Of a stretch of 64,000 nucleotides of DNA, positions 34,567 to 43,010 are shown in pieces. The notes under the pieces are model-generated. The model had not been told where the DNA came from and searched no databases. It worked only from the letters and a program-made list of their open reading frames with translations. The position numbers were made by a program, and so were the translations under genes. Every line of letters starts with the position of its first letter. Position 1 is the stretch's first letter. The DNA is from Frankia alni ACN14a (lineage in GTDB: Bacteria; Actinomycetota; Actinomycetes; Frankiales; Frankiaceae). The DNA lies in the NCBI RefSeq assembly GCF_000058485.1, contig NC_008278.1:5946962-6010961 (forward strand), in the 5' to 3' direction.

Positions 34567-35520
34567 TCATCCCCAGGTGGTGAGGTTGCGGCTGAGGCCG
34601 CCGACCGGCGCGCCGATCACCTCGCGGTTGATCCCCCGCGTGTCCAGGACGATGGCGCCGGACGGTCGGATCCGACCGAGCTCGCCGTCGAGTTCGTCGT
34701 CGGTGTCGCCGCCGGAAGCGCCGGGGGCGCCGTCGCGGTCGCGGCCAGGGGTGTCCACGCCCCCGGCACCGGCACCGCGACGGACGGCGTCGGGAACGAC
34801 GGGCGGATCGGCGTCCCGATCGGTGGGCCGGCGCAGCGGCAGGGCCGCGCCGCGCGGGACCGCCCGCCCACCGCGCAGCACGATGACCCCACGCAGCACC
34901 GTGCCGACGAGAACGTCGGTGCCGGTCGACGCGGTGACCGGCGCCGTGACCACGGCCCGCAGCAGCCAGCGCGGCCCGTCGAAGCCGAGCACGCGCACCA
35001 GCCAGGCCTCCCCACCGAGGGGCGTCTCGGCGCGGGCCGGTGTCTCGGCGCGGGCCGACGTCTCGGCGCGGGCCGACGTCTCAGCCGTGAGCCGAAGCTC
35101 CGCACCGCAGTCACCGACGGTTTCCCGGACCGACCCGCACGTCCTCGGATCGGCCCAGCCGGCGAGGCCCGCGAGCCGCTCGGCGGGCGAGGCGCGCAGC
35201 TCGGCGCGTGTCTCCTCCCACAGGCCCTGGCTCTTCGGCGCGGCGTACGCGGCGAGCGTCATCGTCGCCCGGCCGGCCCTCACCTCGACGGCGACGCCGC
35301 GGCCGGTGTCCGGATCCATCCGTAGGTCCACGGAGACGCCGGCCGGCACGGGGACGACGAGCGAGCCCAGGTCGAGGCGACGGATCTGGTCGTTCGGCGC
35401 CTCGGCCAGATCGTAGGGTCCCAGGGGCGGCTCGTGGCGCCGGGCGGGGACGCCCGCGAGATAGTCCGATCGGTCATCGGCGGCGGCGCCGAGACGGTTG
35501 CGGCCGAACCTTCCGAACAT
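34567..35520 (-). CDS. DUF3710 family protein
   Basis: About 317 residues. G-P-Y-D-L-A-E-A-P-N-D, R-L-D-L-G-S-L-V-V-P, A-A-Y-A-A-P-K-S-Q-G-L-W-E-E and G-F-D-G-P-R-W-L-L-R form the DUF3710 pattern found across actinobacteria, often near dUTPase genes; no dut is in this window. An insertion near residues 148-165 holds S-A-R-A-E-T repeats, and a second Gly/Asp-rich insertion lies near 235-275. Function unknown. I start at 35520, eight bases after GGAGAGGG; a GTG at 35538 is possible. Confidence 0.85.
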   Translation of the reverse strand: MFGRFGRNRLGAAADDRSDYLAGVPARRHEPPLGPYDLAEAPNDQIRRLDLGSLVVPVPAGVSVDLRMDPDTGRGVAVEVRAGRATMTLAAYAAPKSQGLWEETRAELRASPAERLAGLAGWADPRTCGSVRETVGDCGAELRLTAETSARAETSARAETPARAETPLGGEAWLVRVLGFDGPRWLLRAVVTAPVTASTGTDVLVGTVLRGVIVLRGGRAVPRGAALPLRRPTDRDADPPVVPDAVRRGAGAGGVDTPGRDRDGAPGASGGDTDDELDGELGRIRPSGAIVLDTRGINREVIGAPVGGLSRNLTTWG

Positions 35521-35770
35521 CGCGACCGCCCTCTCCACCTGGCAACCCGTTCAGGATCGCCGATGCCCCGGCCGGTGTCGACGCGAACGGGGATTCGCCA
35601 GCCGTCAGTGTGACCTGGAACCGGTGTGTACCCGTTGGGTAGACCGAGGGTAGGTTCGGGCGGGTGAGCGGAGTTCGACAGCCCCGGCCGGCGCCGCCGG
35701 CGACGAACCGTCCGCGGTCGCACGCGCGGGTGATGCACCCGGGCGCCCCGCACCCGCCGCACCGAGCCGC

Positions 35771-36685
35771 ATGATCAGCGCCGTCGGAACGTCCACGACC
35801 GTGATCACGGCGTCCGCCCCGCTGAGCGACATCGGGCACTGGGCCCGCGGCAGCGGCCTGGAGGTCGTGCTGCTGGTGACGGGGGCGGCGCTGCTGACCC
35901 GGTTGGCAACCTGGCTCGGTGACCGCGTCACGAGCCGGATCGACGTACCCGCGACCGGCGCCGACCGGGTCGTGCGCACGGAGGCGGCCAAGCACCGGCA
36001 CGCCGTCGCCCAGGTCGTCACCTGGACCGTGCTGGTCATCGTCTACTGCCTGACGGCGGTGCTGGTGCTGCAGCGCTTCGGCGTGCCCCTGACGGGTTTC
36101 GTCGCGCCGGCGACGATCGTCGGTGTCGCCCTCGGCTTCGGCGCCCAGCGGGTCGTGCAGGACATCCTCGCCGGGTTCTTCATCATCGCCGAGCGCCAGT
36201 ACGGGTTCGGTGACCTGGTCCGCCTGCTCGTCGCCGGCGGCCCGGCGGCCGGGTCCACCGGCACGGTGGAGGAGGTCACGCTGCGCATCACCCGGATCCG
36301 GACGTCCAGCGGCGAGGTCGTCACCACGTCCAACGGTCAGATAGTCCAGGTGATCAACCTGTCCCGGGACTGGGCCCGCGCGATCGTCGACGTGCCGATT
36401 CCCGCGACCGCGGACCTCACCACCGTCAGCGATCTGCTCAACCGGGTCGGCGCCGAGGCGTACGCGGACGAGACCCTGCACGCCCTGCTGCTCGACGCCC
36501 CGACCGTGATGGGCGTGGAGAGCATGGACCTCGACGAGTTCAAGATCAGGGTCGTGGCCCGCACCCAGCCCGGCCGGCAGTTCGAGGTGGGCCGGACGCT
36601 GCGAGCGCGCATCGGCACCGCCCTGCTGCGGGAGGGCATCATCGTCCCCACCGATCTCGACACCGCCGCCCCCACCTCCTCATGA
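35771..36685 (+). CDS. Mechanosensitive ion channel, MscS family
   Basis: A 304-residue protein with three predicted membrane helices and the MscS pore region V-A-L-G-F-G-A-Q-R-V-V-Q-D-I-L-A-G, followed by the beta domain with I-T-R-I-R-T-S-S-G-E-V-V-T-T-S-N-G-Q-I. It should open under membrane tension to release solutes during osmotic downshock. The small membrane-anchored protein downstream may be co-transcribed. Confidence 0.93.
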   Translation: MISAVGTSTTVITASAPLSDIGHWARGSGLEVVLLVTGAALLTRLATWLGDRVTSRIDVPATGADRVVRTEAAKHRHAVAQVVTWTVLVIVYCLTAVLVLQRFGVPLTGFVAPATIVGVALGFGAQRVVQDILAGFFIIAERQYGFGDLVRLLVAGGPAAGSTGTVEEVTLRITRIRTSSGEVVTTSNGQIVQVINLSRDWARAIVDVPIPATADLTTVSDLLNRVGAEAYADETLHALLLDAPTVMGVESMDLDEFKIRVVARTQPGRQFEVGRTLRARIGTALLREGIIVPTDLDTAAPTSS

Positions 36686-36788
36686 CCCGCCCCGGCCGCA
36701 CGACCCGCCCCGGCCTGGTGACCCGCGCCGGCCGCACGACCCGCGCCGGGTGCGTGGCCCACCCCGATCCGACCAGGCGGTGCCGAGC

Positions 36789-37259
36789 ATGACCTGGCTG
36801 TCCTCGTTGCGGCCGGTCCAGTTCCTGCAGTCGATCCACATGCGCCGCTCCACCATCGGCCTGGTGGTGTTCTTCCTGCTGACCGTGGCGCTGTACCTGC
36901 TGGTTCGCCCGACCCCCGAGCGCGTCGTCCAGAACCGCCGCCTGGCGCAGACCACGCAGTCGACCGTGACCGACGGATCGGACGACGGCGCCGCGACGAG
37001 TACGACCAGGCCGCGTCGCACCACCCCGACGCCGACCGGCACCGTGACGCCCACGCCGACCCCGGCGCCCACCGCCACCGAAGATCCGGCGGCCACGGCG
37101 AGCCCCACCGCTGCGTCGACTCCCCTCTCCCCGACCGCGACCGCCGACACCGGCTCCGGCCTGCGATCGGACGGCACCGCGGCGACGCCGGGCGCGACCG
37201 CGCCGGCACCCGCCGCCACGCCCGGCCTCGGCTCGTCGGGAACCATCCCCCAGCCGTAG
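36789..37259 (+). CDS. Membrane-anchored Thr/Pro-rich protein
   Basis: A 156-residue protein with one N-terminal membrane helix (about residues 22-40, I-G-L-V-V-F-F-L-L-T-V-A-L-Y-L-L-V) and a long extracytoplasmic tail rich in Thr, Pro and Ala, including T-P-T-P-T-P. No enzymatic domain. It follows the MscS gene by about 100 bases and may be an envelope spacer or channel-associated protein; that is a guess from position. Confidence 0.65.
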   Translation: MTWLSSLRPVQFLQSIHMRRSTIGLVVFFLLTVALYLLVRPTPERVVQNRRLAQTTQSTVTDGSDDGAATSTTRPRRTTPTPTGTVTPTPTPAPTATEDPAATASPTAASTPLSPTATADTGSGLRSDGTAATPGATAPAPAATPGLGSSGTIPQP

Positions 37260-37393
37260 CCCGACCGACGTAGCCGCGCGACGTCGGACCGCCGCACGTC
37301 GTCAGACCACCGCATGTCGTCAGACCACGGAATCACCACGTATGGCCACCCGAAAGTGGGGATATGGACCGGTCGGTTGGGTACAGACCGACC

Positions 37394-38215
37394 ATGACCA
37401 CACCGCCCACCCCCGCATCGCCCGAGGGCGGTGCCCCGCGAGCCGGGACCGGTCCCACGGGATCACCGGTGTCGACGACCGAACCGATTCCCGCCACCCA
37501 GATGCCGACCGGCGCGCCGCCGCCCACCGCCGCGTACCCGTCACCGCCCGCCGCCGCCCCGTACGGCCAGACGCCCCCGCCCGGCGCACCCGCCGGCACG
37601 GCGCCCGGGCAGTACCCGCCGCCGACCGGCGCGCCCGGATCGTCGACCTCGCCGCGGACCGCGCCAGGATCATCGCCCGCGCCGACGGCCGCGCCGGGTG
37701 CGGGATGGCGGCGAGGTCCGGGGCGGGGCAGGCGCGCCGAGCGCCCGCACATCCCGGTGACCCGCACCAGCCGCGTCTGGACGACGCTGGTGCTGTTCGC
37801 GCTCGTCCTCATCCTTCTGCTGATCTTCATCCTGCAGAACCAGGACGATGTGAAGCTGTCGTTCCTGGGGGCGCACGGGTCGATCCCGCTCGCCGTCGCG
37901 ATGCTGTTCTCGGCGGTCGCCGGCGCGCTGCTCGTCGCGATCCCCGGCGTCGGCCGCATGATCCAGCTCCGCAAGGTGGCCCGGCGCGGCACCGCGGCCG
38001 TCCCGGCTCGCTCGACCAGCGTGCCCGGCTCCACCGCCCCGGCTGGCTCCCCCGTGCCGCCTGGCTCCCCCGTCCCGACTGGCTCGAACGGCGTGGCGGG
38101 GTCGAACAGTGTGGCGGGGTCGAACAGCGTGGCCGGCACGGCCGATCGACCGGTCCCCACGGATCCGCCGGCCGGCAGGCCGGCCAGGAAGCTGCTCCAC
38201 CGCTCGGCGCGGTGA
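37394..38215 (+). CDS. LapA-like (DUF1049) membrane protein with disordered tails
   Basis: A 273-residue protein. A Pro/Ala-rich N-terminal half precedes a DUF1049/LapA module: T-R-V-W-T-T-L-V-L-F-A-L-V as first helix, I-L-Q-N-Q-D-D-V-K-L-S-F-L-G-A, then I-P-L-A-V-A-M-L-F as second helix. The tail carries repeats of G-S-N-S-V-A. In E. coli LapA acts in LPS assembly, but actinobacterial members lack LPS and have no assigned role. The ATG at 37364 would add ten residues. A BrkB-like gene follows. Confidence 0.8.
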   Translation: MTTPPTPASPEGGAPRAGTGPTGSPVSTTEPIPATQMPTGAPPPTAAYPSPPAAAPYGQTPPPGAPAGTAPGQYPPPTGAPGSSTSPRTAPGSSPAPTAAPGAGWRRGPGRGRRAERPHIPVTRTSRVWTTLVLFALVLILLLIFILQNQDDVKLSFLGAHGSIPLAVAMLFSAVAGALLVAIPGVGRMIQLRKVARRGTAAVPARSTSVPGSTAPAGSPVPPGSPVPTGSNGVAGSNSVAGSNSVAGTADRPVPTDPPAGRPARKLLHRSAR

Positions 38216-38225
38216 CCGCCCCGCG

Positions 38226-39392
38226 ATGAGAGGGCGCCGGAGGGATGGTCGGGCGACCGGCCAGCGTGCCGCGGCGGCCCCGGACGCCGGTGCCGGTCGC
38301 GAGGTCGGCGGTTCGTCCGCCGGGACCGCCTCGGATGCCGGCCCCGGACGCGAGCCGCCGGCGGCGGTGCCGGACCAGACGCTGATGGTGCCGGACCAGG
38401 CGATACTGCGGGATCAGGCGGTGGCGGCCGTGCGGGCGGCCGACGGGCCGGGGCAGGTCACCGAGCTGCCCCGACGCTCCTGGTTCGGGGTGCTGCGCCG
38501 CACGGTCCGGGAGTTCATGGACGACGACCTCCCCGACCGGGCGGCCGCGCTGACCTACTACGCGGTGCTCGCCATCTTCCCCGCGCTGCTCGTGCTGGTG
38601 TCGCTGGTCGGGCTGCTGGGCAGGTCGACGACGGACCGCCTGCTCGACAACATCGAGCAGCTCACTCCCGGCGCCGCGCGCGACATCCTGCACAACGCCG
38701 TCAACGGGCTGCGCGACAGCGCCGGGTCCGGCGGGGTCGTCGCGATCATCGGCCTGGCCGGCGCACTGTGGTCCGCCTCGGGGTACATCGCCGCGTTCAT
38801 CCGCGCCGCGAACGCCGTCTACGACATGCCGGAGGGCCGGCCCGTCTGGAAGATCGCCCCGCTGCGCCTGCTCATCACGATCACCCTGGTGGTGCTGCTC
38901 GCGGTCAGCTCGGTGATCGTCGTGTTCAGCGGTGCTCTCGCCGAACAGGCGGGCACCGCGATCGGCCTGGGCCACGAGGCGATCACCGCCTGGTCGTTCG
39001 CGAAGTGGCCGGTCCTCGTGCTGATCGTCACCGCCGTGATCGCGCTGTTGTACTGGAGCACGCCCAACGTGCGCCCGCACGGCTTTCGCTGGCTGACGCC
39101 GGGCAGCGTGCTGGCCGTCGTGATCTGGCTGGTCGCGTCGGGCGCGTTCGCCTTCTACGTGGCCACGTTCGGCTCGTACAACAAGACCTACGGGACGCTC
39201 GCCGGCGTCATCGTGTTCCTGGTGTGGCTGTGGCTGTCGAACCTGGCGATCCTGCTCGGCCTGGAGTTCGACGCCGAGATCGCCCGGGCGCGGGCGATCG
39301 CCGCGGGCCTCGACGAGGGCGTCGAGCCGTACGTGGAGCCGCGCGACACCCGCGCCTGGCCGCGCCCGCGCCGACGAGTCGCCCGGAACTGA
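38226..39392 (+). CDS. YihY/BrkB-like inner membrane protein
   Basis: A 388-residue membrane protein of the YihY/virulence factor BrkB family. After an Ala/Gly-rich N-terminus, the family block D-R-A-A-A-L-T-Y-Y-A-V-L-A-I-F-P-A-L-L-V-L is followed by about six membrane helices and F-G-S-Y-N-K-T-Y-G-T-L-A-G-V-I-V-F-L-V-W-L-W, then a basic tail. Molecular function is unsettled; a transporter role has been proposed. The start is weakly supported. It lies eleven bases after the LapA-like gene. Confidence 0.9.
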   Translation: MRGRRRDGRATGQRAAAAPDAGAGREVGGSSAGTASDAGPGREPPAAVPDQTLMVPDQAILRDQAVAAVRAADGPGQVTELPRRSWFGVLRRTVREFMDDDLPDRAAALTYYAVLAIFPALLVLVSLVGLLGRSTTDRLLDNIEQLTPGAARDILHNAVNGLRDSAGSGGVVAIIGLAGALWSASGYIAAFIRAANAVYDMPEGRPVWKIAPLRLLITITLVVLLAVSSVIVVFSGALAEQAGTAIGLGHEAITAWSFAKWPVLVLIVTAVIALLYWSTPNVRPHGFRWLTPGSVLAVVIWLVASGAFAFYVATFGSYNKTYGTLAGVIVFLVWLWLSNLAILLGLEFDAEIARARAIAAGLDEGVEPYVEPRDTRAWPRPRRRVARN

Positions 39393-39408
39393 CAGGGCAC
39401 GGAACGAC

Positions 39409-39479
39409 CGGCTACGAGACGACGACGGGCTAAGGGACGACGGCGGGCTACGAGACGACGGCGGGCTAAGGGACGACGG
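39409..39479. repeat. Four tandem 17-18 bp units between convergent genes
   Basis: Units at 39409-39425, 39426-39443, 39444-39461 and 39462-39479 alternate between C-G-G-G-C-T-A-C-G-A-G-A and C-G-G-G-C-T-A-A-G-G-G-A forms. The last unit contains the TAG stop of the minus-strand stress protein gene, and every unit carries the same CTA. Confidence 0.85.
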
Positions 39480-39972
39480 TCACCGGCCACAGGCCGCTGC
39501 GGACCAGGCGGCTCGCCAGGGAGCCGATGAGCCGGTGCCCGGCGCTTTCGGACGCGCCGACGACGACCATGTCGGCCTGCACCTCGGCGGCGCTGCGCTT
39601 GATCCCGTCGAAGGGGTCGCCGGCGCGCACGAGGAAGCGGATCGGCACGCCGAGCTCCTCGGAGCGTTCCTGGATCGACGACCGCACCTCGGCGGCGATC
39701 GAGTCGATGACCTGCTGGACCGCCTCCCCGGCCGGGGCCGGCGACAGCGCCGCCCAGACCGACGGCGACGCCACGTACACGACGACGAGCCGGGACGCCT
39801 GCCGCCGGGCGAGACCCGCCGCGAACGCCGCCGCCCGCATCGCCGTGCGGGAGCCGTCCACCCCGGCGAGGATCGCCCGCGGGCCGTCCGTGCCGAGTTC
39901 GAACCGCCCCGGCTGCCACGCCGGCCCGAAGTCCTCGACCAGCATCACCGATGGCCCCACCTCAGCACTCAC
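39466..39972 (-). CDS. Universal stress protein
   Basis: A 168-residue UspA-fold protein: I-L-A-G-V-D-G-S-R-T-A as the first strand and loop, L-V-V-V-Y-V-A, and D-M-V-V-V-G-A-S-E-S-A-G-H-R-L-I-G-S at the nucleotide site. The usual G-x-x-G pair is altered (the second Gly is Glu), so ATP binding may be weak. The start is taken at the GTG 39972; an upstream extension of 12 residues is possible. Its 3' end lies in a tandem repeat. Confidence 0.85.
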   Translation of the reverse strand: MSAEVGPSVMLVEDFGPAWQPGRFELGTDGPRAILAGVDGSRTAMRAAAFAAGLARRQASRLVVVYVASPSVWAALSPAPAGEAVQQVIDSIAAEVRSSIQERSEELGVPIRFLVRAGDPFDGIKRSAAEVQADMVVVGASESAGHRLIGSLASRLVRSGLWPVTVVP

Positions 39973-40112
39973 ACCCGCAGTCTTTCGCACCCGACCGCGT
40001 CTGGACACCGGCGGGCGCCGGCAGCGCGCAGGCCGGTGGTCGGCATCAGGTGCAGGACCACCCCACCTGCCGGTGCCTCAGGCGCAGGGTTGCCTCAGGC
40101 ACAGGGCCTGCC

Positions 40113-42947
40113 TCAGGCACAGGGCTGGTGGTAGGGCAGCGACGCGAACGCGTCGGTCCACTCCTCCGGTGTGATCCGGTTCGCCGGGTCGGCGCAGGCG
40201 GTGCGGGCGAGGCGGCCCGGGTCGGCCTCCCACAGCCGCAGCGTGCCGTCGTACCCGGCGGACAGCACGACGCCGGTGCCGGCGACGAACGTGACCGTGC
40301 TGATCGGGCGAGTGTGACCGTGCCACTGGGTCAGCGTGACCGGCGCGGCGGGGTCGCTGACGTCGAACAGGCGCACCGTCTCGTCGTCGCCGCCGGACGC
40401 CACGAGCGCGGGGGCGGCGCCACGGGCCACGCTCGAGACCCCGCCGAGCTGGCCGGCGACGACCGCCTGCGGGACGGGACGCCCGGGTTCGCGCACGTCC
40501 CACAGTCGGACGGTGGCGTCGACGCCGCCGGAGACGAGCAGGCCACCGTCACCGCCGAAGGTCACGGCACGCACGGCGCGGGTGTGTCCGCGCAGGACCG
40601 CGGCCGGTGTGGGGTGGGCCGCGTCGCGGATGTCCCACAGCCGCACCGTGCCGTCCTCCCCGGCCAGTGCCAGTGTCCGGCCGGCGGGTGCGAACGCGAC
40701 GGAGTACACCCCGCCGGTGGACGTGTCGGCGCGGGAGCGCTGGGTCGGGTTGGCAGGGTCGGTGACGTCCCACAGCGCGAGGACGCCGTCGGCCCCGGCG
40801 GAGGCGAGGGTGTTGCTGTCCGGGCTGAAGGCGACGGTGCGCACGGCGTCGGTGTGCAGCCTGGCGACGGACCAGCGGGTGATGTGGGCCGGGTCGTGTA
40901 CGTTCCACAGCCGCACCGCGCCGTCGGTGCCGCCGGAGGCGAGCAGGTCGCCGCCGCCGTTGAAGGCCAGCGCGCCGATCCAGCCGGTGCTCGTCACCGA
41001 GCCGAGCCGGACGAGCCGGGTGCGCTCGGCGACCTCCCACAGGGTGATGACGCCGTCCGTCCCGCCGGTGGCGACCCGGCTTCCGTCCGGGCTGGCCGCC
41101 GCCGACAGCACGGCGCCGGGCCCGGTGTCGACGGTGGTGGGGGGTACGTCGGTGCCGTACAGGGCGATCATCGCGCTGCGGGTGGCCGGCGAGCTCGGCG
41201 CCGCGGTGTAGGCCGCGAGGGCCAGGCGGCGGGCGAGCCCGTTGTCGTCGTCCTGAAGCGTGATCGCGCGGGTGGCGACCGAGTCGGGCACGTTCGACGC
41301 GGCCGACCCGTTCCCACCGCGGCCGACGAGCACCACGACCAGGCCCGCGGCGATGGCGATGACCGCGACCGCCGCCACGATCAGCCACGGCCGCCCCGAG
41401 CGACGCCGCCCGCGCGCCGACGCCGGCGCCGCGGTCTCGGCGCCCGACGCGGACGGCGCGCCGGCGGCCCAGCCGACGTCGTCGCCAACGCCGGCCTCGA
41501 CCTTCGTCCCGAGCCTCTCCCTCGGCCCAGACCCGTCCCCGGGTCCGGACCTCGCCGCGATTCCGGCTTCGCGTTCGGGGGTGCGGGCGACGCCGCCCGA
41601 CGCCTGGCCGACGGCGTGGCCCGACGGACGCGCGCCCGCGCCGCCGCGGGGCTCGGCCTCGGTCCAGATCGTGACCAGCCCGTCGGTGACCTCCGGCAGG
41701 CTCGTCTGCCACCGCTCCGCCGGCTGCCAGACGGAGTGCTGGCCCGACGGGGACGCCTCCCCGACCGGTCCGGCCGACCCGGCCGACCTGACCGGCCCGG
41801 ACCCGCCGGTCGCGGCCGGCGGGCCGGAACGGCCACTGCGATCGCCCCGGTCCGCGGACGGCAGGGAGCCGGAGAGGTCGGCGCGTGCAGGCGTCGGCGG
41901 GAACTCGGGCGGCGGCCCGACAGGCTGATGATCGGTGATGGGGGTGACGGGGGTGAGGGGGTCCGCGGCGGCCGGGGTGGGGGGCGGCTGGGTGCCCCGC
42001 GGCGTGGTGTTCAGCGGCCGGATGAGCGCGGTCACCTCGGACAGCGACAGCGGCGGCTGTGGCACCGGGACCGGCGCGTCGGCCCGCAGGTCGAGCAGCC
42101 GGGCGTAGAGCTCCTCGGCGCGCGGCCGGTCCGCGGCGACCTTGCGCATCGCATCCTCGACGAGGGGGCGCAGGCTGTCCTCGAACCCGTCGAGCGTGGG
42201 CGGCTCGTTCACGGTGCGAAACAGCAGCCCGGGCGTCGGGCCGCCGCCGAACGGGTACCGGCCGGTCCCGGCGTAGATGAGGACACCGCCCCAGGCGAAG
42301 ACGTCCGCCGCCGAGGTGACCTGCTCGCCCTTGGCCTGCTCGGGCGCCATGAAGGCCGGCGTGCCGAGCTGGCGGTCCCCGCCATGGTCGAGATCGAGCC
42401 TGGTGGCGGTGTCCAGGGCGCGGGCGATGCCGAAGTCGATGACCTTGGGGCCGAGCCGGGACAGCAGAATGTTGGACGGTTTGAGATCGCGGTGCACGAT
42501 GCCGGCCCGGTGGATGGCCATGAGGGCGGTCGTCATGCTCACGGCGAGCTGGTGCAGCTCCGCCGTGTTCAGTGGGCCGCGCCCCACCACCGCCTCGGCG
42601 AGCGTCGGACCGTCGACGAACTCGGTGATCAGGTAGGGCTGCTCGGCGGTGATGTCGACGTCGAGGACCGCGGCGGTGCAGAACCGGGCGACCCGGCGGG
42701 CGTTGTCGGCCTCCTGCTTCAACCGCGCCCGGAACTCGGCGAGGCGGGCGAGGTCCGGGCGGATCAGTTTGACGGCCACCTGCCCGCCGGTGGGGGTCTC
42801 CCCCAGGTAGACCGTGCCCATGCCGCCCGCCCCGAGCCGGCGCAGCAGGCGGTAGGGGCCGACCTGGGTCGGTTCTGCGGGCCCAGGCCCGGGACGGCGG
42901 TCGTGCGCGCCGTCGGCGGTGGCGCCGTGACCGGATGGGTGGGACAT
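40113..42947 (-). CDS. Receptor Ser/Thr protein kinase with WD40 beta-propeller
   Basis: A 944-residue membrane kinase. The kinase domain (about 31-290) has G-A-G-G-M-G at 39-44, Lys60, H-R-D at 152-154 and D-F-G at 171-173. A low-complexity juxtamembrane region reaches a single helix (about 517-542). Outside lies a WD40 domain (about 600-935) with seven or more repeats such as L-A-S-G-G-T-D-G-A-V-R-L-W-N and T-V-R-L-W-D-I-R-D. It ends in the conserved-looking C-A-D-P-A-N-R-I-T-P-E-E-W. I start at 42947 (M-S-H-P-S-G); the TTG-initiated extension lacks support. Ligand unknown. Confidence 0.92.
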   Translation of the reverse strand: MSHPSGHGATADGAHDRRPGPGPAEPTQVGPYRLLRRLGAGGMGTVYLGETPTGGQVAVKLIRPDLARLAEFRARLKQEADNARRVARFCTAAVLDVDITAEQPYLITEFVDGPTLAEAVVGRGPLNTAELHQLAVSMTTALMAIHRAGIVHRDLKPSNILLSRLGPKVIDFGIARALDTATRLDLDHGGDRQLGTPAFMAPEQAKGEQVTSAADVFAWGGVLIYAGTGRYPFGGGPTPGLLFRTVNEPPTLDGFEDSLRPLVEDAMRKVAADRPRAEELYARLLDLRADAPVPVPQPPLSLSEVTALIRPLNTTPRGTQPPPTPAAADPLTPVTPITDHQPVGPPPEFPPTPARADLSGSLPSADRGDRSGRSGPPAATGGSGPVRSAGSAGPVGEASPSGQHSVWQPAERWQTSLPEVTDGLVTIWTEAEPRGGAGARPSGHAVGQASGGVARTPEREAGIAARSGPGDGSGPRERLGTKVEAGVGDDVGWAAGAPSASGAETAAPASARGRRRSGRPWLIVAAVAVIAIAAGLVVVLVGRGGNGSAASNVPDSVATRAITLQDDDNGLARRLALAAYTAAPSSPATRSAMIALYGTDVPPTTVDTGPGAVLSAAASPDGSRVATGGTDGVITLWEVAERTRLVRLGSVTSTGWIGALAFNGGGDLLASGGTDGAVRLWNVHDPAHITRWSVARLHTDAVRTVAFSPDSNTLASAGADGVLALWDVTDPANPTQRSRADTSTGGVYSVAFAPAGRTLALAGEDGTVRLWDIRDAAHPTPAAVLRGHTRAVRAVTFGGDGGLLVSGGVDATVRLWDVREPGRPVPQAVVAGQLGGVSSVARGAAPALVASGGDDETVRLFDVSDPAAPVTLTQWHGHTRPISTVTFVAGTGVVLSAGYDGTLRLWEADPGRLARTACADPANRITPEEWTDAFASLPYHQPCA

Positions 42948-43010
42948 CGGTGCGTCACTCCCGCCCTGGTCGTCGAGGAAGCCGGCCAAGGCTCGGCCGG
43001 TGGCTAACGG

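Noticed and set aside
39951-43007. 1018-codon open frame on the plus strand opposite the WD40 kinase
   Set aside because: Antisense shadow of a GC-rich gene; the minus strand holds intact kinase and WD40 repeats.
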